Assembly (NCBI RefSeq): GCF_036711975.1
Contig: NC_091976.1
Location: 4,960,001-5,024,000, forward strand
From: Onthophagus taurus
Taxonomy: Eukaryota; Arthropoda; Insecta; Coleoptera; Scarabaeidae
Direction of reading: 5' to 3'
DNA: 64,000 bases
The position numbers and the translations under genes are program-made. The notes below the pieces were generated by a model. The model did not search any database. It had not been told where the DNA came from and saw only the letters and a program-made list of their open reading frames with translations. This document shows positions 41,057 through 51,600 of this stretch, in pieces. Numbering within the stretch: position 1 is the first letter of the stretch; each line of letters opens with the position of its first letter.

Positions 41057-43165
41057 TTAGTCATGACTAGACTCCGTAATTTTATGCACAAAATTTATGC
41101 AAAATATGCGCATATATATGCAGTAAATATAAGAAAATATGCAAATTTCATATAAAAATATGCACGCATTTTGTACTACTGTTAAAATAGTATATTAATT
41201 TATATATAAAGTCGGTATTTCTTTAATAGGTTCAATTCAAAATAACATCTAAAGATTTAAAAACTCTATTTTATTAAAATTAAAAAAAATACAACTAAAT
41301 AAAATATATTTATAAACAGGCGACTACAAACTTCAGCATACATAAAAATCGATGTATATATAAATATTTAAAATCCTGCAGTAATGTTATAGTTTACAAT
41401 TATATATTTTTCAATGTTCTCAACTAAGAAGCTACGTCGTCTATCAGACAGTATCTGTTTGTAGCTCGAGAAACTCCTCTCTAAATCTACAGATGTTATG
41501 GGTGCATATTTAAAGTTACTAATTAAATTTGGCTCAATATTAATCTGATCGCTTAAATATCCACTAATTATTTTAGCCGCCTTTAATAACAATATATAAC
41601 CGTGATTTTTTTCTAATACTTCATAAAACTTTTTATTAATAATTTGTCCTACTTTACCATTTACTTTTTTAACACCAGTCTCAAATTCCTCTATTAATCC
41701 AACAGACTCATTTAGTGACATTGCTTGCGTTTCTAAATTTAAAATAATCCTACTGACAAACTCATAATTACTTTGAATAAACACTAATTCTGAACCTAAT
41801 GTCGCTTTTTTTAATAGTGCTTTGCATTTTTTAATTGCTTGATTATTTTCCTCCTCAAAATCCATGATTAATTCCTTTATAGACGTAAAATGTAGGGCAT
41901 AAAATGTTGCAGCATTTAACCAGGTACCCCACCGTGTAATGACAGGCTCTGGTGGTAGATTAACATTAGGCAATTTTTCCTTATATAGTTGGATCCTGAG
42001 GGGAGACTTCAAAAATATTTTTTTTTACATTGCTAACTAACGCATTTACTTCTGGAAATTGATTCCTAATTTCCTCTGCTACTCTATTCAAACCATGAGC
42101 TAAGCACGTCACATGAATTAAATTGGGGTACAACATTTTAAGTTGTTGAGCTTTAACCATATATGTGGCAGCATCCGAAAGCAAAAGCAATATTTTTTCA
42201 GTTGGTACAATTTCCGGAAGAAAAAAATTCATTAACGCTTCATTTACAAAACGTAAAATTGTAAGATGGTTAGTTTAGTCTAATTGTTTGCAAGCAATTA
42301 AATATGATTTACCAGCAAATGAACTACTTAAAACACCTATCAGCAAGTTCGCAATATATCTTCCACAACTATCGGTAGTTTCGTCAACTATTAAATATAC
42401 GTAGTGGTTTTTGACTACTTCTTTGATAGTCCTAATTATTTTAACATACTCCTCATTTACGTAGCCCTTGCGCAAAGTACTTTCATCCGGTACAGTACGC
42501 CCAGAATACTGTTCTAAAAATTTTTTTAATTCAGGATTTTGCAATTTTTGAATGGAATGTTGGCTGCCAAGAAGGCTTTGCATAATCCTGCATTAAATAT
42601 TTGCTGCTCATTTTTGGTTGTTTCTGGTTGAATAGCTTGCTTCAAAGATTGTTGAGCCATTTTAGTTTGATTAAGTTGGTGAGTTTTTTTCTTATGTAAA
42701 TCGGTAGCAACATGTTGTGTGATCTGAGATTTGCGGTCACAAGCAACCTGCAACAAAAGCTTAAGAGTAAGAAACAAACATTTTGGAATCGACTTTAGCC
42801 ATACAAAGTTAATTTAATATAAAACCCATGGAATAAAATAGATTAAGAAAAGTATTCAAAATTACAACAACAATCTTAAGGATGACTTAAATAAAAGCGT
42901 GATTAATAATATGAATTAAACCTCAAGTAATAAATAAGGAATCGACGTTGTACTTTCAATACTTATAATACTGTAAAATATATGAAAATATGTGAAAATA
43001 TGCAATATGTGCAAAAATATGCGAAAAACTTAGAAATATGCAAAATATGTAAAAATTAATAGGCGTCATTCAATTCCTATTCACGTAATTCGTCTAGATC
43101 CGAGCATTTAATCGCACTATCAGCGGTAAATAATATGCAATTTGCATAAATATGTTGGCATCATA
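41057..43165 (-). mobile_element. hAT transposon with ATATGC subterminal repeats
   Basis: Both ends carry arrays of ATATGC/TATGCAAA words (about 41088-41170 and 42960-43160), typical transposase-binding subterminal repeats of hAT elements. Outer termini are not exact; the right end may be TAGTATGATGCCAACATA (minus strand). It encodes one decayed transposase. Confidence 0.7.
41368..42777 (-). pseudogene. hAT transposase, decayed
   Basis: Minus strand in four open pieces. BED-like start region VACDRKSQITQHVATDLHKK; then a core with YVYLIVDETTDSCGRYIANL (first catalytic Asp region) and LLLLSDAATYMVKA with HVTCLAHGLNRVAEEI (second region, C-x2-H). The C-terminal dimerisation block is SVDLERSFSSYKQILSDRRR. 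An in-frame TAA after CKQLD (near 42275) and a frame change at an A-run near 42010-42020 interrupt it, and another frame change lies near 42550. This resembles the hAT branch with long-range similarity to CGG-repeat-binding protein genes. Confidence 0.8.
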
Positions 43166-43723
43166 CTATGCTGTTTTAGAAAACATATACATAAAGATCA
43201 CAAGCAATAGAAGACAAGAAAATGAAAAATGTTGGAAACGGTAATTTGGTACTTTTTTGCGACTATTTTGTTATTTTTGATTTTTCTTAGTTTCGACTGA
43301 AGATAAGGTTTATACATCGAAACTAGTATCGTATAATCGTAATAGTATCGTAAATCATCGTATATTTGTTGTACGTGGCTATTTAGACATTTTTATGGTT
43401 TCTCTACAGTGGTTTTTGTGAACTTTAGCCAACCTCCTTCGGGATCTGGGATTTAATAGTTAATGTATTATCCACCTGGGGTACTTTCCTGTTTACTTTA
43501 AAGTTCGCCATGCTTGAAGGTTTTGTAGCCATAATCTTCCACGTTGGCCAGGCGGATTGGAAGATGGTTTCAGGAATTGGGTATTGAGAGGATTTAGGTT
43601 AGGACTAGAATTCTCCTCCAAAAGAAGGAGGAATCTAGGCTGGCGTGGGCATGGTTGCGTCCATGAAGTAAGTAGACCTATCCTTCATCAGGACTATGAA
43701 AGAGACACTGAAATACGCTTATA
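43166..43723. other. Spacer with hammerhead-like remnant
   Basis: Contains the motif at 43297-43322 and, from about 43450, sequence leading into the LINE remnant that the mariner interrupts. A 61-codon frame at 43557 is not recognised as a gene. Confidence 0.4.
43297..43322 (+). ncRNA. Hammerhead-like motif, degenerate
   Basis: CTGAAGA, a weak stem, then CGAAACTAGTATCG. It shares GAAACTAGTA with the intact core at 38681, so it probably derives from the same Penelope-like family. Confidence 0.4.
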
Positions 43724-45844
43724 CAGGGTGATTCATAAGTAATGGGCCAAATTGTAAATGTACGTTCAGGAGGCCAAAATAATAATATTTTCATTAACAA
43801 TAATGGGTCTTAGTCTGCTCCTTACTGAGATACAGGATGTTAAAGCGAAAAAAATAAAATAGATTTTTGTTAATAGATCAGCTACTTTTCTACATAATGA
43901 CTCATAGTTGACTTATAGTTTTTGTAAGGGTAAACAATAATGTGTGAGAGGATTTGAGTTAACTCGTAGATGTCGCCACATGCGCCATATGAATTAGATG
44001 AAATCAGCTACAAATTTTTTATCGCTCATTATTTTAGAACATACTTGTTTAATTTGGGTAGCCCCATCATTTCTGTAGAAAAAAGCTATACTTCTTTGAT
44101 CTTGAAAATATTAACGATTTTCGAGATATTTGAATTTTACTAATTCACTACACTACATTTCACGGTGGTCGACGTAGCATTAATCTGTTAAGACACAAGC
44201 ATGGCATGGAATGTTGACATTTACCTAACCGTAATTGATAATTGATAACAATATTAAACTGAAACCATAAAAAAATTACGTAATAAAACAATTTATTGTA
44301 CGCCAGTTAATAAAACGAAATACAACATTAGAACAGACTTGAACTAAGACCACTTACGACAACTGTTATCAAAACCTACATGTTAATGTTGTGCGAAGTT
44401 AAATTAAATTTAAGCTTAATTATGAGCTACTGCAAAAGGTTTTCAACATGACCACCACCAGCATTTATACACGCATTTAACCGTTTGGTTAAGGATTGTC
44501 TGACTTTAAAAAATGTAGCAGGATTATTTCGTATTGAATTGGCTGCATCTTGAATTCTATTCCATAACTCGTCTCGTGTATTTATAGTAGGTTCAGCATA
44601 GACCATTGATTTCATGTAACCCCACACATAAAAATCAAGTGGATCACTACCACGTCCAATCCAACGGTGAGGGAATGTTTCATTCAGATGTTCGCGCACA
44701 GCACGTGAAAAATGTGGAGGAGCACCGTCTTGCATGAACCACATATTTCTTCTTAGTTGTAATGGAAGATCTCCCAAGAGGTCGACTAAGTCATTATTTA
44801 AAAAAATTAAATATGACTCTCCATTTAAATTAGGAGGTAATTCAACTGGGCCCAGTAATGTATTGCCTATTACACCGCACCACACATTTATTTTAAACTC
44901 GTGCTGGAAATGTCTATCTTTTTTTAAACGAGGGTTTTCGGTTTCCCAGGCATGACTATTTCGCCAATTAAAAACTCCGCGTCTGGTAAAGGTTGCTTCA
45001 TCCGTGAAAAGAATGTTATTTAGGAATGTTGGATTATTATTCAATTTTCCTTTTAGCCACTGACAAAATTGAACTCTGATTCGATAATCTGTTGGAAGTA
45101 AATTTTGCACAGGTATAAAATGATAGGGATATAAATTTTCCTTGTGTAAAATTCTAGTCACGGATGGTTGGCTTATTCCAGTTGCTGCAGACAATCGACG
45201 AGTGCTTATTTCAGAATTTTGCGCAATTCTTACCAAAATTTCATCTTCTTGCTGCGGAGTGATAATCTTAGGACGTCCTGTATGATATTTTGGACGAAAT
45301 GAACCTGTTTCACCCAATCGATTATAAATATTTTGAAATATCTTCCGGTTTGGCTGCCTTCTGTAAGGGTACATTTCACGATATTTTCTGGATGCTGCTT
45401 GCCCAGAAAAACGTTCTTGTGCGTAAACGCATAACATGTCTCTCATTTCTTCGTTTGAAAAGTGATTATGTCTCGGCATTTTGATTTATGTTAGGACAAG
45501 AATGAATCAGTTTACTTAACAATAAAATGTTTTAAACTATTCATTAAACGTAAAAGCTCATTGACGTTTCATAATTCATATGGCGCATGTGGCGACATCT
45601 ACGAGTTAACTCAAATCCTCTCACACATTATTGTTTACCCTTACAAAAACTATAAGTCAACTATGAGTCATTATGTAGAAAAGTAGCTGATCTATTAACA
45701 AAAATCTATTTTATTTTTTTCGCTTTAACATCCTGTATCTCAGTAAGGAGCAGACTAAGACCCATTATTGTTAATGAAAATATTATTATTTTGGCCTCCT
45801 GAACGTACATTTACAATTTGGCCCATTACTTATGAATCACCCTG
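43724..45844 (-). mobile_element. Mariner-type transposon with 272-bp inverted repeats
   Basis: TA at 43722-43723 and 45845-45846; ends CAGGGTGATTCATAAGTAAT and the inverse. The inverted repeats (43724-43995 and 45573-45844) show no difference that I can find by eye, so the insertion is very recent. Length 2121 bp. The single transposase gene is on the minus strand. The element lies inside a LINE fragment whose frame resumes across the insertion point. Confidence 0.93.
44427..45479 (-). CDS. Mariner-type transposase (DUF4817 N-terminus), third catalytic block shortened
   Basis: 350 codons without a stop. The N-terminal DUF4817-type helix-turn-helix (FSNEEMRDMLCVYAQERFSG) is followed by a second HTH (STRRLSAATGISQPSVTRIL). 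Catalytic blocks: ILFTDEATFTRRGVFN (first Asp) and MWFMQDGAPPHFS (second Asp). The third block normally reads about RWIGRG-x(3)-WPPRSPDLTPLDFFLWG. Here it is RWIGRGSDPLDFYVWGYMK, so about nine residues around WPPRSPDLT are missing in frame. The protein is otherwise full length but may be inactive. That fits a recent element moved by a partner's enzyme, or damaged after arrival. Confidence 0.88.
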   Translation of the reverse strand: MPRHNHFSNEEMRDMLCVYAQERFSGQAASRKYREMYPYRRQPNRKIFQNIYNRLGETGSFRPKYHTGRPKIITPQQEDEILVRIAQNSEISTRRLSAATGISQPSVTRILHKENLYPYHFIPVQNLLPTDYRIRVQFCQWLKGKLNNNPTFLNNILFTDEATFTRRGVFNWRNSHAWETENPRLKKDRHFQHEFKINVWCGVIGNTLLGPVELPPNLNGESYLIFLNNDLVDLLGDLPLQLRRNMWFMQDGAPPHFSRAVREHLNETFPHRWIGRGSDPLDFYVWGYMKSMVYAEPTINTRDELWNRIQDAANSIRNNPATFFKVRQSLTKRLNACINAGGGHVENLLQ

Positions 45845-45846
45845 TA

Positions 45847-46190
45847 TAAGACAATCATTACACCGATTGTAAGTTACAATTGTGAATCATGGACGTTGAC
45901 TCAGAAGTCGGCAGAGATTGTAAATATTTTCGAAAGAAAGATATTAAGAATAATAATAGGGCCATGAATCAGGGAGATCAACAGAGTTTAAGATGGACTG
46001 GTCATGTGAATAGAATGGGAGAATAGAGAATGAATAAGCGACTAATCGATAGAAGGCTGCATGGAGTGAGACCGAGAGAATGGTCGGGGATGACATGGAA
46101 GGATGCAGTCGACCGGGACGCTAAGAAGATGATCGGAGCAGAAACTGGAAAAGGCTCGATTGGAGCTGTAGAGGCATAGAGAGAGAGAGA
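45847..46190 (+). pseudogene. LINE reverse transcriptase C-terminal remnant, interrupted by mariner
   Basis: After the mariner the plus strand reads KTIITPIVSYNCESWTLTQK, then SAEIVNIFERKILRIIIGP. A later frame gives LRWTGHVNRMGE and RRLHGVRPREW, the usual end of RTE/CR1-like LINE polyproteins. The reading frame continues at the insertion point from 43700-43721 (KETLKYAY). At least one frame change and a stop are present. A GAGAGAGAGA tract follows near 46180. Confidence 0.7.
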
Positions 46191-46454
46191 AATATGTTTC
46201 TTTTTTAAATAGTTTCATAGAAGATAAATAAAAAGTCCATTAAAAATATAAACAGTGTGAGAATGTGATTTAGTATTTATATGTTAAGAACTAAAAAATC
46301 CCAGGGATTACAACAAAATGTTTATAGTCATGAAAAGTGAATAGCTAAAGAACGGAAAACATCAATTATTACAACTGAATATTTGATGTTGTTTACTTAA
46401 ACGCACGCTTGCTTTTCCCGTCGCTTCTATTATAGTAGTTCATTAGCGTCCAAA
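46191..46454. promoter_or_regulatory. Upstream region of the odorant receptor gene
   Basis: AT-rich with no gene; it would include the receptor promoter. No clear TATA box is chosen. Confidence 0.35.
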
Positions 46455-47728
46455 ATGTTGAAAACACCGGGTTTCTATCTCTTAGAACAAAGTTTCCGTA
46501 AATATCACTGTTGGCCCACCGCAAATGAATTTCCCCAAGTTGCCCCGATAGTTTTGATTATTGTGAATATAGTATGGGAAATATATCCATTAACAATGGA
46601 ACTTAAAAGTGCGCGTTATATAGCAGTATTAATAGGAAATAACTTATGTTTTCATTATTTCAGATTATAAGACGGATTTTGAAAAAACTTTATTTCATTT
46701 GGAGTTTAATGTGATTGGAGTATATCTTTTTTTTTGTAACATTCAATTATTGCTTCATCGGCGTAACTTACACCAAATGATCGATATAGTAAGTGATTTT
46801 ACTGAGTTTGGTATTAAGGAAAAAGCTAAATCTCTTGATAAATATCTAAAAACTTTAATAAAAACCATTCACTACATAGGATATCTAATTCCGTTTGTTA
46901 TGGTACTCTTTTATATGTACGATAGAAATTGTGCTGAATTTAAAAACATTGAACATTGTTCATTATTGCAATACTACTTTCCGTTTGAATTGAACCAATG
47001 GGTATTAACATTAATGATGTTGTTTCAAATGTACAGTCTAGGTTTTACTTTAAATATTTTGTTACTGGTGTTGGTATTATATTGGTATACGATAGAAAAA
47101 TTGGTCCTACATATAGAAAATCTTAAGGCGATGATTAGAAATATAAATTTGACACGGAGCAAGGAAGTAAATTTTCGAATGTTGCGCCATGTTGTCTTGT
47201 ATCATCAAGATATATTCAGGTATTTCAACTTACTTAATATTATTTATTAGTGAAATATTTTTATGGTTATAGAGTGTTTAATGACGTTAAAGATTTCTTT
47301 AAATGCTTGATAGCACCCACAAAAGTTTCTATTTTAATTTGTTTAACCACATCTACGACTGAATTTGCTTTAGTATGAATTTTCAATGTAATATTAGTAT
47401 TCCTATTATTTAATGCAATGCTTTTAGACCAAGGATTTAATAAGCTTTTCCATGATAATAATAACTTTTTTATCGTTACTTGCATTTCATGTAACCGGAC
47501 AAAGACTTACTACAACGGTATAAATAATATATAGCATTATAAAATAAATTTGATGCATATTTCTTGTAACAGGCTTATAGTGTGGGAGAAGCAGTTTATG
47601 ATCTTCATTGGTATAATGCGGATGTTTCAACGCGTAAAGATATTTTAATCTTACTGTGTATGTCTCAAAGGGCATTAACTATGGAAATACCTTTGTTTGG
47701 TGAAATGTCGCATGCAGCAGCAGCAAAA
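46455..47728 (+). CDS. Odorant receptor (7tm_6), five exons seen, last exon missing
   Basis: Exons 46455-46608, 46664-47219, 47273-47372, 47428-47517 and 47573-47728 join in frame to 352 codons; introns are 53-55 nt with GT...AG ends. Ligand-gated cation channel subunit of olfactory neurons, working with Orco. Seen: N-terminal FYLLEQSFRKYHCWP; a first membrane segment APIVLIIVNIVWEIYPL; a second with NVIGVYLFFCNIQLLLH; and GYLIPFVMVLFYMY. The loop GQRLTTTAYSVGEAVYDLHW leads into the conserved C-terminal exon YNADVSTRKDILILLCMSQR, then ALTMEIPLFGEMSHAAAAK. Family members have about 15-20 more residues in a final exon (with a SYS-like motif). It was not found downstream, so the gene is either truncated or its last exon was displaced. 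Confidence 0.87.
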
Positions 47729-48244
47729 GTATGTAAATTAAATCATTGTATAAATATCAAGTAATAATATGAGAGACATTTTTAAGGAATACAAGACGGT
47801 TTATGTTTTATTTAATTGGATATCAACATTTACGAAAAAATTATAATTAAAATAATTATATAATAATATAAATCATATACAGTTTAAGTTTCGCGATTTA
47901 ATAGCGAATAAAACACGCGAACGTTATAGGACAGGATCTATGTACCACGCAGTGGAGTCTAGTCACAGACTCGATGCTACACCACGCCGAGCCGTGAAGA
48001 AAACCGTAAACAAGTACAGCACTAACAAGTAGTTTGGTTCCAATAAAAATTTAGAAATTAAATATAGTGAGATTATTGTTATTATGGCTCTTATATGTTA
48101 AATAATACATCAAATTTAGCACTTTTCAACGATTTGTTTGTTACATATTTTTTGTTACATTAATTAACGATATCATTCACTTAAGATAAACACGAAAAGG
48201 GAAAACTTGAAATATCCGACGCATATCGTCACTACGGCAGACTA
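47729..48244. other. Downstream of the odorant receptor, no gene seen
   Basis: AT-rich. The expected last receptor exon was sought and not found. A GC-richer patch at about 47935-48010 has no coding or RNA-gene features that I recognise. Confidence 0.5.
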
Positions 48245-48680
48245 TATGGAAAATCTATTATAGAAAATATTTGTATTTTCAAAGGTACACTCCCCGAAAG
48301 CCGAGATATGATTTTTTTTATATATTTTAATAACATACACAGATTTACAAAAGGGTAATGCCTGTCGCCCCTACGGCAAACCCGGGGGTGAGACTATATG
48401 GAAGATATACTACGGAATATACTCGAATTTTTAAGGGTAGTCCCAGGGTGCTACACTCCCCGAAAGCCGAGACATGATTTTTTTTCTATATTCTAATCAC
48501 TTACATATATTTACAAAAGGGTGACGCTTGCAGCCCCTGCGGCAAAGCCAGGAGTGAGACTATGCAGAGGATATACTACGGAATATACTCGAATTTTTAA
48601 GGGTAGTCCCAGGGTGCTACACTCCTCGAAAGCCGAGATATGATTTTTTTTTCTATATCCTAATCACTTACATACATTTA
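48245..48680. repeat. Tandem repeat, about 166-bp unit, left block
   Basis: About two and a half copies. Each unit contains TACACTCCCCGAAAGCCGAG, a T-run, ACTTACATA...TTTACAAAAG and CAGCCCCTACGGCAAA-like sequence. Unit starts near 48307, 48473 and 48640. It resumes at 54566 on the far side of the LINE piece. Confidence 0.8.
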
Positions 48681-51600
48681 CAAAAAAATTTTGAAAAAGT
48701 TTTGAAAAAGTTCTGGAACGGTATATCCGTATGGTGCCATTGGTATCTGGTCCACTGAGTCGCAACCAGTATGCTTATCAAACGGGAAAATCAGCAGAAT
48801 TGGCTCTACACAACTTAGTTGGTAGAGTATCCAAGATGCTGCAGGATAAAGAAACCTTGGTTTGTGCGTTTCTGGATATAGAGGGAGCTCAACAACGCAA
48901 TGCCAAGGAAGACACATTCCTATTTTATAAAACAATTAAAGTTAATGTGGTAATGTGATGAATTGTGCTTATTGGTCAATTATTACAAATTGTGAAACTA
49001 GATATTAAATAGTCATTAATTATTGTTAAGTCAACATGTAAACGTCGTCCCAATTAATAAAATATAATAAATATTTTACTTTGAGTTTCATATAAAACAC
49101 TTCTAAAATTCATAAATAAAGAGGGTTTATTACATGGCAACCCTGCCAGTCGATATCGTCTAGAATTAAAAAAAAAAATATATATATACATTATAGGTTA
49201 CAACCAGAGTAAAGAAGAGAAAGAAGTAATTATCTCGCAAGCTAGAAATAGTGGTGGTGTATCAGCGTCAAATGGACATTACACATTGCAAGAATTAGCG
49301 ATCATTATAGGGATTGTTTTGGCCATCGTTTTCGTAGCGATGTAAGAAAAGTATGGAGAAGAAAATCCGTGTTGAAGTCGCAAGAAGCGAGGAGTTGCTT
49401 AATCTTAGAACAGAAAACTAAGGTAGGCGAACTATTATAATGTGTTATGGAAGATTTTGAAACGTTGTTAGTAGTAGTTTCTACTTTTAAATCGAATAGA
49501 ATTAAGGATAATAAAGAAAGACGTAGTGATTTAGATAGAGTACGTAAACATTTAGATAAAGTAGATGAGTTTTGGAAACAATTAGCAGAGTTAAAAATTA
49601 TAGCTAGTAAAGATAGTTCAAATATAAAACTTGTTGAGCAGATTAAAATACGTAGTGCAGCAATCGAAGGTATTTTGAATGAAACACGTTAACTGTTAGA
49701 AAATAGGTTGGCGATAGGATCAGAAATGGCTGAATCTTTTTACTTAAAAACTGCTGGTAGTTTACTGCCAGTTATGAATGAAAACGAAGATACAACAAAG
49801 CAGTTAATAGACTCAATTAAATTATATTCCGAATTTCTAAAAGCTGAAGATCAAAAACACTTAATAAATTTTGTTTTAAAAAATAGACTGTCGGAATCTG
49901 CTAAAATAAGGTTAAATAAATCATATGCTAACGTACAACTTTTATTAAATGACTTAAGACAAAATTTTATTACTCAACAATCTCCTACTGTATTGGCGAG
50001 TAAGTTATACAATTCCCGACAACTGGATCGTTCAGTTGAAGAGTATAGCAGAGAAATAGAGCAATTGCTTGGTGATTTAACGTTGGCTCAAGCAGATGGT
50101 AACGATGAACTTATAAATTCTTTGCGAATAGTTAACGAAAAATGAGCAATTCATTCTTTTAGTAACGGTCTTAAAAATAATTATGTAAAAATGATTGTTA
50201 AGGCTAGAAATTGTTCTACCCTCAAAGAAGCTATTTGCGTAGCTAAGGACGAGGATAAATTTAAACCTTCCTCATCAAATGTTTTCTCATACAATAAAAC
50301 AAGACCACCACAAAGAAACAATTTCAGAGGTAGTCGAAATCAATATTATCGTGGATTTGGTAATCGAAGATATCAAAGAGGAAATCAGTCACACAATGAT
50401 CGAAATTATAATGTACACAATCAATCATATTCAAATTCGAGATATAATAATTATTATTCGCGAGGTTAACCACAAGGGCGTAATAATTTTCGTGGTAGAT
50501 TTACCAAGAGCACAAAATGTGTTCTATACCGAGAGTGAAGAGCACATCGCCGAGAGCGAAAATTAAATTCCATTAAAATGTTCATTTTTAAAAAAAGAAA
50601 TATTGTACTTAGGTCATAAAATTTCATCAGCTGGCATATCTCCTGATCCAAGCAAAATTAATAATGTACAAAATTACCCAATTCCGAAAAATGCAGACGA
50701 AGTAAAACGATTTGTTGCTTTCGCTAATTATTATCGAAAGTTTATTAGAATTTTGCCGAAATTGCAACTCCTTTAAATAAACTTGCTAGAAAATCTGTTC
50801 AATTTGAGTGGAATGAAAATTGTCAAAAAAGCATTCGAATCATTGAAAGAAAAATTATGTAATCCACCCGTGTTACAATATCCAGATTTTTCTGAAAATA
50901 ATCAATTCATACTTAGAACTGATGCATCCGGCTATGCGATCGGATCCGTTTTATCAAATGGTAATTATAGACCCGTAGCTTATGCAAGCCGAAGTTTAAA
51001 CAAAGCTGAAATAAATTATAGCACAATTGAAAAAGAGTTACTAGCTGTAGTCTGGTCAGTCAAACATTTTCGTCCATATTTATTTGGGCGTAAATTTCAA
51101 ATTTATACAGATCATCGCCCGTTAGTTTATCTATTTGGTATGAACAACCCTTCATCCAGATTAACAAAATTTAGATTGATACTTGAAAAATATGACTTTG
51201 TGATAAATTACGTCAAGGGGAAGGAAAATGCAACAGCAGATGCTTTATCACGAATTCAAATACAATCTACTGATTTAAAAAAATTATCAAATGAAAAATT
51301 TGTAATGACACGAAATAAATCCAAAAGAAATGCTGAATTACCGAGTAACATCAGTAATGATAACAATGAACGGACTGGCCATCCGGGATTAGTCGAATTA
51401 TTGAAAAAACCGCGAAATTCAGTCGAATTAAAAGAATTGAATAATATTACGTTTAATAAAGAAAACGAAAATTGAAGGAGCGAAAATTAGCAAAGGTACC
51501 AAAAATATTAAAAGATTGCGACATTAAAATCTCGATTATTGACAATGTAAAACGAATAGAGTGTAAAGAAACTCGACAGTTGATACTTAATGATTTCCAT

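Noticed and set aside
46609-46663. Receptor exon 1 reading on through this segment with a frameshift
   Set aside because: A 55-nt GT...AG intron here restores the frame and gives the expected first loop; the other introns have the same size.
49081-49440. Start of an envelope or other host-derived gene in the Gypsy element
   Set aside because: The stretch is LTR and leader sequence; no signal peptide or membrane-protein pattern is seen.
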